Source of the DNA: Lithobates sylvaticus
Lineage: Eukaryota > Chordata > Amphibia > Anura > Ranidae
Reading direction: 5' to 3'
NCBI GenBank assembly: GCA_028564925.1
Contig: CM053029.1
Location: 583,280,742-583,344,741 of the forward strand
Length of the DNA stretch: 64,000 nucleotides
Part shown: positions 21,451 to 33,863 of the stretch, piece after piece
How the letters are laid out: each line of letters starts with the position of its first letter
How positions within the stretch are numbered: position 1 is the first letter of the stretch
The notes under the pieces: generated by a model
The model's input: the letters and a program-made list of their open reading frames with translations, nothing else
Databases searched by the model: none
Told to the model about the DNA's origin: nothing
Made by a program: the position numbers and the translations under genes

Positions 21451-22138
21451 AGACATGTGCAATTCGCTTGTTTTTTTTTGTTATTTTCGTTCATTCGTTA
21501 TCGTACGAATGAACGAACGATTCGCTAAAAATTTTAACGAATAACGAATCGAATCGAACGAATCCGAAAACAACGAAAATCCGAAAAAAAACTAATTAGA
21601 AACAACGAATCTACGAAAGAAGAAAATCCGAAAAACGAAAACAGGAACAACGAAAATCAAAATGAACGAAAAAATTCGTACATTCGTAACTTTTTTTTTT
21701 TGTTGTTGAATTGGTAATTTTTCGTGTCCCTTACAATGGCGCTGCTTAACGTGCCTCGAATGGATTGAACGAAAAAATTCGTACATTCGTAACTTTTTTT
21801 TCGATTCATAATTTTTCTGTGTCTCTTAAAATGTAATAATAGCATACACATTACATAAAATTATGAATTATGCTCCGATTACGAATCTACGAATGTTACG
21901 AATGTTAGGAAAGTACGAATTTCGAATAAACGAAAATTAAACGGAAAAACGAATCAACGAAAAAATAACTCTTACGAAAATACGAATCGTTACGAATACG
22001 AACAACGACGACTTACGAATTTGTGAATCATTATGAATACGAACACCGACGACTTACGAATTTACGAATCGTTACGAATCAACGGAAACGAAAAAAACAA
22101 AACGAAAATAAACAAATTTTTTTGTTGTGCACATGTCT
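21451..22138. mobile_element. Inverted-repeat element with exact 10-bp target duplication
   Basis: AGACATGTGCA at the left and TGCACATGTCT at the right are terminal inverted repeats. ACTGGACATT occurs immediately outside both ends (21441-21450 and 22139-22148). The interior is built from AACGAA/TTCGTT permutations with many inverted segments. No transposase is visible. Duplications of 9-11 bp are usual for Mutator-like elements, so that superfamily is a guess. Confidence 0.7.
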
Positions 22139-22149
22139 ACTGGACATTC

Positions 22150-22480
22150 AACTATTGTGCTGCAGAGACACTGGTTCCAGGGTCATGTTTCCATTATGCA
22201 TAGAGAGGAATCAATCTGAATTATCTGCACTCTTGTTCATATCCTAATCGGCAGACGTTTCCCAATAAACTCAAATGAAAAAAAAAAAGAAGCATCCAAG
22301 AGGAGCTAAGACTTTGATATGAATTTATACAAAGTAGTGAGAGGACGAAAACATTTAAGGAGCCCACTGGCTCAGGGTAGGCTGCTCCTGACAGACACGA
22401 CTACCCTCCAGTGGGTACTTCAGTTGACTACCAGAAAAACAAAAAACAGGCATATATGGAAGGAGCGCCAGGCCAAAAGA
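22150..22480. other. Unassigned spacer
   Basis: Nothing recognisable apart from a poly-A run near 22278. Confidence 0.5.
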
Positions 22481-22483
22481 TAA

Positions 22484-24560
22484 ATGTTTTCCAATAAACA
22501 ACAGCAAAGCTCAGTCAAACCCAATAGCAGGGTCCCATCCCAGCAGAAGCTTCCCAAAACACACCAAAGCTCAGTCAAGCCCAGTAGTAGTATCCCATCC
22601 CAGCAGAAGAGTCCCAAAACACAACACCAAACCTCAGTCAAACCCAGTAGTAGGGCCCCATCACAGCAGAAGTTACCCACAACACAATTACAAAGCTCAG
22701 TCAAACCTATTTTCTTAACTTTCTGGGCTTACCAATTACCTCCTCGTGGCTTGTCGGTTGTTGTCTAGGGGTTCCCAGGGTTAGTACCCAGTGACTTCAG
22801 AGCTGACACATAAAAGTCCTTTTCAAGGTTTTTATTTTGCAGGGGTAACATCCAACAATAACACAGTCTCAAGTGGGAATAGAGGGCACGGGTGGTAAAA
22901 CTCAGGCACTTTGAACTGCTGACATCCACTGAATGTCTCTAATTAACCCAGAGAGTAGCCACTCGCAGCTGGGTGCTTCACTGCCGGATAAACCTCTAGC
23001 CAGAGATCTAGCAGCCAACATGTGATCCGGAAACTTTGCAAAGTCTCTGCCTCAGACTAGATTATAACTGAAGATAAGTAGGAACCTTTCTGACAGTACC
23101 TGGATCTCTCAGCCTTCTTGACAATACTGTGTGAAGTGTGGATTCTTTAGTGTCCATACAACTCAGCTCCCAGGCTCTTACTGAGCAGCCAGCTTGTTGG
23201 CCCTCCTCCGAAGAGTCCTCCCCTGGTCACTTGTACGAGTTGCCGTGTCCCTCCAATACCAAGAGCACACCGGGACGCCTTCGAATCCTCCTTCAGTTAC
23301 CGGGTAGGACGGATCCCCACCCCAGACCATGAGGGCCTCTGAGGCTAGTCAGGGTGACTTTGCTTGTGGGACGGCAGACACTCCTGGGCCCGGGACCCCT
23401 CGCGGGGCTGCCCCGGATGGGAACCAGGAATCAAAAGCAGTGGCCCAACCCTGAACACGTGACTTCAGCATCTTTAATACCCCTTTCCAGACTACACAGC
23501 GGGGCCGGACGCGCCCACTGATTGGAAAGATTGGTACCTAACACGTCCAACCAGACCTGGTTCATGCACCTATTACCAAGCGGGACCTTAGTACAGCCCA
23601 GCCAGACTGATGCCAAAGTAAATCCTGTACAATTAACCCCCAGAACTCTGTTACAGTTCTGAGAAAAACGAAATTTACACCGATAGTGCACACTTAATAA
23701 AGTGTGACCGCTACATATTGATAGGGTCCCATCACTGAAGATGTTTCCCCGAAACACAACACCAAAGCTCACTCAAACCCAACAGTAGGTTCTCATCCCA
23801 ATATAGATGTAGAGTCCTTGGTATGGCTGTAGCATTGCTGTACCCAAAGACATAACATTACCAGCCATTGCCTATTTTTTGAGCTTGACTGTTACTAGCC
23901 CTGTAGCTAAACTTACCTAGGCCCTGATGCATAGTATTTATAACAACAGCAAAGCTCAGTCAAACCCAGTAGTAGGCTCCCGTTCCAGCAGAGGTTTCCC
24001 AAAACAACACCAAAGCTAAGTCAAAACCAATAGTAGGGTCCCATCCCAGCAGAAGATTCCCAAAACCCAACACCAAAGTTCAGTCAAACCTAGTAGTAAG
24101 GTCCCATCCCAGCAGAAGATTCCCGAAACCCAACACCAAAGCTCAGTCAAACCCAGTAGTAGGGTCCCATCTCTGCAGAAATTACCCACAACACAATTGC
24201 AAAGCTCAATAAAACCTATTAGTAGGGTCCCTCACAGTTTCCTGAAACACAACACCAAAGCTCAGTCAAAATCAACAGTAGGTTCTCATCCCAGTATAGC
24301 TGTAGAGTCCCTGGTATGGCTGTAGCAGTGCTGTACCCAAAAATATAACATTAGTTTCCGCTGCCTATTATATCAAGCTTGATTATTCCTAGCCCTGGAA
24401 TGTAACTCAACTTCTCTAAACCTTGATGCATAGCATTTATAACAACAGCAAAGCTTAATCAAACCAAATAGTGGGGTCCCATCCCAGTGGAAGTTTCAGA
24501 AAACACAACAGCAAATCTCAGTCAAACCCAGTCATAGGGCCTCATCCCAGAATTCCTGGT
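22484..24560. repeat. 62-bp-type tandem array in two blocks around unassigned DNA
   Basis: Units of the form CAAAGCTCAGTCAAACCCAG then TAGTAGGGTCCCATCCCAGC and AGAAG...CCCAAAACACAACAC fill 22500-22710 and 23720-24540. Between them (22760-23700) is non-repetitive sequence that I could not assign. The 94-aa frames on both strands are repeat shadows. Confidence 0.7.
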
Positions 24561-24619
24561 ATGGTTGTAACAGTGTTGTGCCCAAAGACATAACATTAAC
24601 GCCTGTGCTCTTTATGCAT

Positions 24620-25287
24620 GCTTGACTGTTCCTATTCCTGAGACTTAACCAAACTTATCTAGGCTGTGATGCAAAATGTGAATTACAGGCCTGTATCATT
24701 TTCTAAATATTTAACACAACCTACAAAAAAATGTAGGAATGGCAACTTTGACTGGTGAACATATCATGATGATAAAAGCTAGTTTAAGACATTGGAACTG
24801 GGGCAGGACATTTTATGGGACCAAGAAGTGGCATGTGTGGAGTGCTCATGTTTCAACATGGTATTTCATTTGCTTTCAGTATAGATAATATTCCGCTATT
24901 GTACAGGTAGCTATTTCATAGATTCACAAGGAAACTGACATCTTCAAAAAAAAAACAATTCGTAGGACACAAAAATGTTTGAATTTTTGCATGAAAATGC
25001 AAGCACACTGAGAAACATGTTATGTTAATAAAAAGGCTTGGGAAAGAGATATGATCAGATTTATCATTGTATTGTTTGGCTACAGAATTTTCAAAAGGAA
25101 ACTCTCGACAGAACATTTTTTTCTCAATGTCTTTGGGTAAAGTGGAAAAGTTGCAAACCTCGATAACAAGTATACCAGTATAACATACTGGCGTGTTTCT
25201 ATAATGCCAAAGTTCTGCTTTGGTCACTGTCTCAGGCATTGATTTTCCCCATTGCAACAGTCAGCCTCTTGTGGGTACAGATTACAT
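24620..25287. other. Unassigned intergenic DNA
   Basis: No repeat signature. The 113-codon minus-strand frame at 24916-25257 has no recognisable domain and no supporting splice or start context. Confidence 0.4.
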
Positions 25288-25991
25288 CAGGGATCTCCAA
25301 ACTTTCTAAACAAAGGGCCAGTTTACTATCCTTCAGACTTTAGGAGGGCCAAGCTGTGGCCAATGGGAGTAGAAAATGCACCAGCATCAGTGGGAATAAA
25401 CAGTGCCCAAGGCTTTGCGGTCAGTGGATGTAAAAAATGTACATAGCGCCTGTGACCAGTATAAGGAGAAATAGTGTCCCTTTGTTAGTGTCACCCATCA
25501 CTGGTGTCAGTGGAAGAGACAGTACCCATCATTGGTGTCAGTGGGAGGAATATTGTTCCATCATTGGTGTCAGTGGAAGAGAGAGTACCCATCATTGGTG
25601 TCAGTGGGAGGAATATTGTTCCATCATTGGTGTCAGTGGAAGAGACAGTACCCATCATTGGTGTCAGTGGGAGGAATATTGTTTCATCATTGGTGTCAGT
25701 TAGAGGAATATGTCATTGTAAGAGACAAGTGCCCATGATTTGTGTCAGTGAAATGAATAGTGCACCACCATTGACATCAATGGGATGAATAGTGTCCCAT
25801 TATTGGTGTCAGTGGTAGGAATAGCGCCCCATTGTTGGTATCCGGGGGAGGAATAGTTTTCCACCATTAAATCAGTTGGAGGAAATATGCCCCATTGTTG
25901 TGTGTCAGTGGGAGGAATAGTACATCAAGGGCTATAAAAATGCAAACAAGGGGCCACATTTGACCTATGGGCCACAGTTTGGAGACCCATC
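25288..25991 (+). mobile_element. hAT-type non-autonomous element with internal minisatellite
   Basis: It begins CAGGGATCTCCAAACTTTCT and ends CACAGTTTGGAGACCCATC, the CAGGGGTCTCCAAACT terminus in slightly decayed form. Flanking GATTACAT and ATTTACGT resemble an imperfect 8-bp duplication. The same family, with better preserved ends, is at 53158-55256. It is non-coding. Confidence 0.65.
25485..25930. repeat. Minisatellite, TCATTGGTGTCAGTGG units (~32 bp)
   Basis: Two alternating 31-32 bp unit types (one with AAGAGACAGTACCCA, one with GAGGAATATTGTTCCA) form a ~63 bp higher-order unit. All three plus-strand frames read HHWCQWEE-like repeats, so they are not proteins. Confidence 0.85.
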
Positions 25992-26424
25992 ATTTACGTC
26001 AACAATTTTGATGCATTCTAACCAACTAATTCTGTTTGATGCGTTCAAGACAGTAAAAAAAAAACAAAAAAACAATCCAGTGTGATCAACTGCAAAGAAT
26101 CAGTTGTGCCTGATTGTAACTTCTAGGCTTTTGCTAGTGTTATGCAGTATGGAAAACCTACCACCTATGGGCATTTCAATTTACTTGTAGTGTCCTCTGT
26201 GCAATGCTAGTCCTTGGTGGTTTCAGACATTAAAGCAGCACTTAAGGGTGAGGAGGGGCTCATGCCAACATATTTTCACGTTACGACTTCCTCTCCTTGA
26301 TCATTGAATGGCCACTAATGATATAACTCCTGTGCCCCATTTTACAGGTTGCTGAGAATGGGTTGGGAGTATACACTGCAATGTACACACACAGAACAGT
26401 GTATGCAATAAATAAAAGCTTGCT
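25992..26424. other. Unassigned intergenic DNA
   Basis: A poly-A/C stretch near 26060 and otherwise featureless sequence. Confidence 0.5.
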
Positions 26425-27133
26425 ACTGATAGGTGTCACTGATATGCAGCACTGATGGGCACTGATTGGTGGTACTGATGGACACTGATCGGTAGCACTG
26501 ATGGGCGGCACTGATGTACACTGATGGGCAATGATGGGCAATAATAGGTACTTATGTTCTTTGTTAAGCAGCACTGATGGGCACTGATTGGCGGCACTGA
26601 TGGGCACTGATAGACAGCATTTATGAGGAGGCACTGATGGGCACTGATAAAGAGGGACTGATGGGCACTGACAGGCATCACTGATGGGCACTGGATGGCA
26701 TCACTGATTGCATCACTGATGGGCACTAATTGGAATCACTGGTGGGCATCACTGTGGGCTCTGGTGGGCATCACTGGTGGGCACTGAAAGGCAACACTGA
26801 TGAGCATCACTGATTGCTGTGAGGAAATTTGCTTATCGTGTCTCTTCTCTTCACACGCTGTCAGTGTGAGGAGAGGAATGCCTCTAACCAGCACTTCCTA
26901 TTTACACTGTGATTGGACACAGCTAATCAAATGGAAAAGAGCCAATGTCATAGGCTCTTTACCATGATTGGTGATGCGTGTGTCCAAGTGACACATGGCA
27001 AGCCAGAGTGCCCTGCTGCTCACCCCTGGAGGCGTGCACGAGCGGCTGTTCTGAAGGACTTCATATGATGTTCAATCAGAACAATGAAACCCCTGCCTGG
27101 CTGTCAATCTGCTATAGGCCAGGTGGGAACTGG

Positions 27134-27137
<4 letters not shown>
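26425..27137 (+). mobile_element. Family B element, right part, with internal minisatellite
   Basis: The CACTGATGGGCACTGAT minisatellite (26430-26820) is followed by ACTGTGATTGGACACAGCTA, a hairpin around GAGCC...GGCTC, and the right terminus GGAACTGGTTAA. The order of parts matches 15143-16050. The left part is missing. Confidence 0.55.
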
Positions 27138-28126
<989 letters not shown>

Positions 28127-28226
28127 CCAATCACAGTTTATCTTGCTTCAGCTTGCTTTTACCTTACTTCAGCAGGGTAAATATTGATAGGTTGGTTGAC
28201 ATGGTTTGGCACTTAGGAATTAGCAT

Positions 28227-29424
28227 TTAAAGCGGTTCTGCACTGACAAATTTTTTATTTTTCTTTCCTACATCATTTGTTAAGACTTACTTGTAAGGGG
28301 GTACATTTTGATAGCCCACAAGCAATCACTTCCTCCTTTCCTCCTTCCCTCATTTCGGTTGACCCGATGCTCTCTCTGGAATGGCAGAGGCACTTATATA
28401 GGGATTCACATGCTCATGCTGGTTCCGACGCACACTCTCAGTGGCGGAGGAGTACAAGACGGACGAGCGGCGTTGTTTTTTGCCCTTAGAATAAGGGGTA
28501 CATCGAGCGTATCTGATGGGGGCTCCCAGATTCCGAAAGCCCCCGCCCGTCCCCGTCGGGAAGAGGCCCTAAATCAACACGAGATTTGGTACGGCTCAGG
28601 AGGGGGGGGGCGCTTCAGCTAGGTGCACTGACTCCCTTGGGATGGATTATACGATAGATCCCAGAACGAGACAGTGCGGACTTTTGGCCGGCGGATTATC
28701 CGCCGGAGAAGTCCGTGCGTGTGTGGGCAAGTCCGTTCATTTCCCGCGGACTTTTGGCCGGCGGATTATCCGCCGGAGAAGTCCGTGCGTGTGTGGGCAA
28801 ATCCACACGCTCAGAAAGTCCAGCGGACCCAGCTGGAAAGTCCGGCGGGATTGTCCGCTGGACTAAGTCCGCCGGCAAAAGTCCGCACGTGTGTACGCGG
28901 CATAAGACTTACTTGTAAGGTCTTCGCCCGTTATCCACGTTCTTTTTTATTCATATTTGATTATTTATAAAAAAAAAATTCTGACAATGTCATCTTTCTT
29001 GTGGGCATTTGAAGCCCACAAGCAATCACTTCCTCCTTCCCTCATTCGGACGAACCAGCATTCCTTGCTGGTTCCCGCACACACTCAGTGGCTACAGCTA
29101 CGAGCAGCGTTGTTTGCCCTAGAATAAGACGAGCGTGATGACGTCAAGTCGTCTAAATCACACGAGATTTCGCTTCAGCTAGGTGCACTGACTCCTGGGA
29201 TGGATTATACGATAGATCCCAGGAGACAGTGCAGAGATCAGTGGATGCTGATCCCCGCAGAAACCCCGCCCATCGACGCAGGGAAACATTTGGAGGACAA
29301 CAACCACCAGCGGAGAACGGAAGGTAGGAGGAAAGAAAAAAAGAAAAAGCAGCATTGAGCTATAAGAAGAGAATTTTAAACACAATGGCACCAACGTTCA
29401 AAAATGTGTGCAGAACCGCTTTAA
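28227..29424. mobile_element. AGCGGTTCTGCAC-family element, two partial copies joined at a MITE
   Basis: TTAAAGCGGTTCTGCAC at 28227 and GTGCAGAACCGCTTTAA ending 29424 are the family termini. Inside, GCCCACAAGCAATCACTTCC (28314 and 29009), CTTCAGCTAGGTGCACTGAC (28613 and 29171) and ATGGATTATACGATAGATCC (28641 and 29200) each occur twice. The two partial copies meet at 28676-28904. Confidence 0.65.
28676..28904. mobile_element. Partial GTACACACGATCGGA-type MITE with internal 70-bp duplication
   Basis: The right end CACGTGTGTACGCGGCA is followed by TAA. The left inverted end is lacking. 28676-28730 and 28746-28800 are identical (GCGGACTTTTGGCCGGCGGA onward) at a spacing of 70 bp. Each contains the palindrome GCCGGCGGATTATCCGCCGG. 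Confidence 0.6.
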
Positions 29425-30675
29425 GGGGAAGATTTTTTTTAAATATAAATAGGCCAAAAGTTTGAAAGAACCCATACGCCATAAAAATGCATAGCGCGCA
29501 CAAGTGAAGCATGCAGTTTGCTCTATGGTATTAACCATTTTTTTGTAAAACTATTACTTTCTTTGGTTTCAGCAGTCATGTTTCCATGTATTAAAATGTT
29601 GATTTCTACAACCCAGAAGCTACATAACATCAGTGAAATGACTTTTGATATGCTTCTGCCTTTGGAGTGTAGAATAAAAATGTTTTTAGACATATAAAAA
29701 GGAAGTGATGAAAACTGCATTAGTACATTAGTCCTGAAATAAAGTTGGGTTTCAAAAACAAACTTTAATGTTTTTTTCCCAATGCGAGTTTCAAAATGAA
29801 GGGAAGGCTATTTGATTAATGAGCTCCACGGTGACTGGGGTCACCATATCAGGGGAATAAACGTACAAATCTGGAGCCAATGGCCTGAGCAACCAATCAG
29901 GTTTAATCTTTAATTATTTGGAAAAAAATGAAATAAGCATTCTGATTTTCATGAGCAACTACTTCTCCTTTACTATAGTTTTAAGAAGTTAGCAACAGCA
30001 AATATCTTTTTTAATTTTTTTACCCTCATCCAAATAAAAGGTATAACCAAAACTGTATGAAACTGATGACATTAGCCTTTGGTCATAAATCAGAATGTTA
30101 TGGAGGTCTTACAAACAAGATAGTCCTACTATCTGGAAAAAAGTACTGTATTATTGAATATATGTTAAATTTTTTATAAGATCCTCATTATTTGGATTCT
30201 GACATACCCTAGGCCTAGGCAGCCATTGCTTCCTAAATAATTCATATATTCAACATAGACCAACCTACTATATACCACTTTGCTTCTTCAACCGACTTTG
30301 TCTAAATAGTTGGTCAGGATTAGGTTGACCTTTTTGGCACACTCTCTATGGGATAATTTTATATTTGTCTCACATTTTTGCTTTCTGGGTTACTGAATTA
30401 CTATTCTTTTTGTCTTTGTAATTCCAGAGTTTTGTTCTTTGTTAAATTCTATTTAAAACAATAAAAAACAATTCAACGTTCATTTTTTTTTATAAGATGT
30501 TGGCAAATAATACGATGTCTGAATGTAGATTTTCGTTCTATTTATTTACATAGTTTCATAGAACCTAAATAAATGGGGCTTTTAGATATACAAAACATGT
30601 TGTATATTTGCCACTGGGCCCCCTGACTCTATCAGCATGCAAAACTGCAAATACCCTCTGTTAAGTGGTTGCAAT
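29425..30675. other. Repeat-poor AT-rich block, possible conserved non-coding DNA
   Basis: About 1.25 kb without repeat hallmarks. TTTGATTAATGAGCTCC (near 29811) and AATCTTTAATTATTTGG (near 29905) are homeodomain-like. No gene evidence. It may simply be single-copy desert. Confidence 0.3.
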
Positions 30676-30847
30676 GGGGTTGGTTTACTAAAACTGGAGA
30701 TTCCAAAATCTGCAGTAGCTCTGTATAGAAACCAACGAGCTTCCGTTTTTTTTAAGCTTAATTGAACAAACTGCAGTTAGAAGCTAATTGGCTACCATGC
30801 ACAACTTGACCAGATTTTGCACTCTCCAGTTTTAGTAAATTAACCCC
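30676..30847. mobile_element. Short MITE, GTTTACTAAAACTGGAGA termini (172 bp)
   Basis: The left end GGGGTTGGTTTACTAAAACT and right end AGTTTTAGTAAATTAACCCC are inverted for ~30 bp. AAT flanks both sides. I recall this as a widespread amphibian repeat. The interior holds AAGCTTAATTGAACAAACTG and GCTAATTGGCTACCATGCAC. Confidence 0.7.
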
Positions 30848-30959
30848 AATGACTTATATGTGGACGACGATGTAAAATAATCATAATTTTATCTATTGTT
30901 TTGTGATGTTGTATGGGTCATTTGTGACTAGGATGTTATGCATTTTATGTATTTAGGGA

Positions 30960-31064
30960 TCAATTTTTTAGGTTAATTAAAAAAAATTATATATATATAT
31001 ATATATATTAAATATAGTGGATGATTTATATAAAAATATATTAGATATAGTGAATGTTTTATAT
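30960..31064. repeat. (TA)n microsatellite and AT-rich spacer
   Basis: TATATATATATATATATAT near 30990-31008, followed by a ~30-bp duplicated ATTAGATATAGTG/ATTAAATATAGTG motif. Confidence 0.7.
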
Positions 31065-31405
31065 TACCAAAAGCATTGGGACGCCTGCCTTTACACGCGC
31101 ATGAACTTTAATGGCATCCCAGTCTTAGTCTGTAGGGTTCAATATTGAGTTGGCCCACCCTTTACAGCTATAATAGCTTCAACTCTTCTGGGAAGGCTGT
31201 CCACAAGGTTTAGGAGTGTGTCTATGGGAATGTTTGACCATTCTTCCAGAAGCGCATTTGCAAGGTCAGGCACTCAGGTGGACGAGAAGGCCTGGCTCGC
31301 AGTTTAATTCATCCCAAAGGTGTTCTATCAGGTTGAGGTCAGGACTGTGCAGGCCAGTCAAGTTCCTCCACCCAAAACTCACTCATCCATGTCTTTATGG
31401 ACCTT
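31065..31405 (-). pseudogene. Tc1/mariner transposase C-terminal relic, minus strand
   Basis: The minus strand encodes, across two frames, VKQGPYKDMDE, PECLTLQ and FPRRVEAIIAVKG-like text (31135-31200 reads ...EELKLL on the complement of CTATAATAGCTTCAACTCTT). This matches the end of Tc1-like transposases next to a GCCCACCC...CAATATTGA block. Frameshifts and stops break it, and only the last ~100 codons remain. A nearly complete 3' terminal stretch (ACCAAAAGCATTGGGACGCC) follows. Confidence 0.65.
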
Positions 31406-32470
31406 GCTTTACCAACGCCACCCCCCCCACAGGAGATGGACGAGAAGATGGATATCACCCCCCTCCGCGGGAGACAGATGGACAGGGATGCGGTGATCAG
31501 AGGCCTTCTTACCTTAGGAGGCAGATGACGAGTCCCAGGCTGACACTCTGATCTCCACTTCTCCTCCCTTCACTGTCCCAGTGAAGGGAGGAGAACTGGG
31601 GAGTACTGGATGTGGCTGCGGGAGAGCCGTCCCTGGAAGAGGGAGCCGAGTCCTGGCTGGAGAGGACCGCTGGCTGAGCTGCTCGTTGACTCTTCCAAGC
31701 TTGAGGGGCCGTTGCTTTTCCTCCCGGCCGAACAGAAAGTGGATCTTAAGACTCCCTGGCCAATCGGGTCTCAAGAACCACTTCCCGATTGGCCGGGAGG
31801 AGAATCAGGAAGACAATAGCGAATAATAATTTGCTCTTGTCACACAACTGGGTGTGCTCCGAGCCCACCCTTTTTTTGAAGCCAATTAGAGCCTTATGCC
31901 CCGCAACACACGATCAGACTTTCCGACAACAAAACCGTGGATTTGAAAGTTGCTGGCTCAAATTTGTCTTGCATACACACCGCCACACAAATGTTGGCCA
32001 ACAATTACGAATGCAATGACGTACAAGACGTACAGCGAGCCGATAAAAAGGAAGTTCAAAAGTCATGTGCCACCCTTTGGGCTCCTTCTGCTAATGTTGT
32101 GTTTAGTGAGCATTGATTCCAAGCATGCCTGGACTTTTGTGGGAAGGACTTAAGTACACACGATTGGAGAGTCCGACAACAAAACTTGTTGGCGGAAAAT
32201 TTGAGAACCTGCTAGCCAACATTTGTTGGCGGAAAATCAGCCAACATACAGCATACACATGGTCGGACTTTCCGCCAACAAGCTCACATTCAACATTTGT
32301 TGGTGGAAAATCCGATCGTGTGTATGGGGCATGAGGCTCTAATCATGTGCCTAAAAAAAAAGAAACATTGGAATCCATGTGTCCGGCGCCCTGCAGATTA
32401 GGAGCCGGGCGCATTGGATTAAGGGGCGGGGATCCTACGCCCCTTATGGACTGAATGCCACTGTTTGGGA
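31406..32470. mobile_element. Family F repeat interrupted by a MITE
   Basis: 31406-31893 and 32335-32470 resemble, in reverse, the continuous copy at 35400-35640 (CCAATTAGAGCC ... GGCTCTAAT; GTGGGCTCCGAG / CTCGGAGCCCAC). A palindromic pair TTCTCCTCCCTTCACTG/CAGTGAAGGGAGGAGAA is at 31558-31594. The MITE at 31897 sits between AGAGCC and GGCTCT. Confidence 0.5.
31897..32331. mobile_element. GTACACACGATCGGA-type MITE (~435 bp)
   Basis: TGCCCCGCAACACACGATCA on the left and CGATCGTGTGTATGGGGCA on the right are inverted. TTA and TGA flank it. The related uninterrupted sequence AGAGCC-ATA-GGCTCT at 35487-35500 shows the state before insertion. It is non-coding. Confidence 0.7.
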
Positions 32471-32559
32471 TGGAGGTGTTTCTTTCAAATGAAAGATATG
32501 ATAAAAACTGTATCAAATTAATGCCATTGGTCATAAAATAGAATGGTATAGGAGGTCTA

Positions 32560-33287
32560 ACAAAAAAAATAAAAATTTATTTGAGCGATTAACTCCAGCT
32601 CTCAATTTGAATTTTATCACATGTAATATAGAAATGTAGCTCATGAGGAGTTTATCACCATAATGAGAGCAAATGGCCCCCACATTTACAGGTTCACATG
32701 ATATGGGTCTCTCTCTTGTATTTTCTAAAAAGGATGTTTTCTTTTGTCAATAGCTTACAATCAGATGAAAGGCCTCAATGCTCCATTTTTTTCTGCCCCT
32801 GCCAACAGAGAGTATCTTTAAAAAATTACAGGCTGCCGTTGTGCGCACTTGAGGAGAGAAAGGTTCGTTCTCTCTCCATGAGCTTTCCTGCCTAATTGTC
32901 ATATGCAAATAAAAGCAATTATAAGGCTTTTAGGATGAAAATATGACAGCTGATTATGGCAGTTTGAGAGGGCCTCACCCATCTTGTTGTCATAGCAACA
33001 GCCTGGAAAAAAGGACAGAAAACCTATTGGTGAGGCTAGAAAATATATTTGGCCAAAAAAAAAAAAAAAACATTCTAAACTGTAGTTCTCTCATCTAATG
33101 AAATGTCAATGTTCATAATGAACGGCTTTGTTTAAAATATTACAGGAATTAGAAAGCATTTAATTCCTGGCCCTCTGGGACTATCCTTCTGTTCTTTGTC
33201 ATGAAACTATCATTTATATACTCACACTTGTGATTTTAGCCTCGACTCCAAAAATAGCGGGCAGGCCGCTAAAAGCCTTCAAACACA

Positions 33288-33320
<33 letters not shown>

Positions 33321-33700
33321 TAAATGCACCGTCTCGCTTTGTGGTGGCTATTTATTTCATTCCCTTCAAGAGTTTTTTTTTTTTTGAAAAGGTATTTGTA
33401 GGCTCCTGGCTCACAGTGCACGGTAATGGCACAATGATCTCCGCTTTATGCAAAATAATGTGAAGATCACATTTTTCGTCCTCTAAAATCATGCTGAATT
33501 GTGTGCTCATCGTCAAAGAGAGCACTTGTTTATTGGGATAATTCCGCGCACAGATGTAGAGTGGGTACCGTTAAAATCTTCAGAAGGTATTTTCCAAAAA
33601 TGACCAATGGTAAATTTAATTAAAACCTTTACTGAAGGGAATATGGGGTTTCCATTGCTGACATCCCCTCCTGTCATGCTAATCCAGCGCCTTCATTGCA
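32560..33700. promoter_or_regulatory. Candidate conserved non-coding / enhancer-like block
   Basis: This longest repeat-poor block in the window carries GTTGTCATAGCAAC at 32986-32999, a good RFX X-box half-site pair; ATGCAAAT at 32903-32910, the POU octamer; CTAATTG at 32892-32898; and several ATTTAATT/AATTATAA cores. A 32-base G run at 33288-33319 interrupts it. No coding frame is supported. An enhancer role is inferred from motif content and absence of repeats. Confidence 0.35.
33288..33319. repeat. Poly-G run (32 G)
   Basis: An uninterrupted homopolymer of 32 G. Its true length is likely to be uncertain in any assembly. Confidence 0.95.
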
Positions 33701-33714
33701 AATTAGGAGAGCTG

Positions 33715-33855
33715 ACTTAATTTTGACAACATAGGTTACATGCTGGTTCCAGGCTAGTGACCCAAAAACTATTATCAGGACCCGGGTCTGAACCTGCGAG
33801 CTCTGCTGTGTCTGGCAATGCTCTACTTGCTGAGCCAACTGGGATGCTGGACAGC
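33715..33855 (-). repeat. tRNA-derived SINE-like fragment
   Basis: Read on the minus strand, CCCAGTTGGCTCAGCAAGTA then GAGCATTGCC and GCAGGTTCAGACCCGGG have the order and spacing of tRNA box A (TGGCTCAGCAAGTAG) and box B (GGTTCAGACCC). Non-tRNA tail sequence follows on the far side. Box B departs from GGTTCGAATCC, so activity is unlikely. A weak tRNA pseudogene is the alternative. Confidence 0.45.
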
Positions 33856-33863
33856 TCATAGGA

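Noticed and set aside
22760-23700. LTR-type element between the tandem blocks
   Set aside because: No paired terminal repeats, primer site or coding part could be seen, so it is left unassigned.
24916-25257. 113-codon minus-strand frame as a small gene
   Set aside because: No recognisable family, no splice or promoter context, and random frames of this size are expected in 64 kb.
33715-33855. A functional tRNA gene
   Set aside because: Box B is degenerate and the acceptor stem could not be closed; a SINE-like fragment is more likely.
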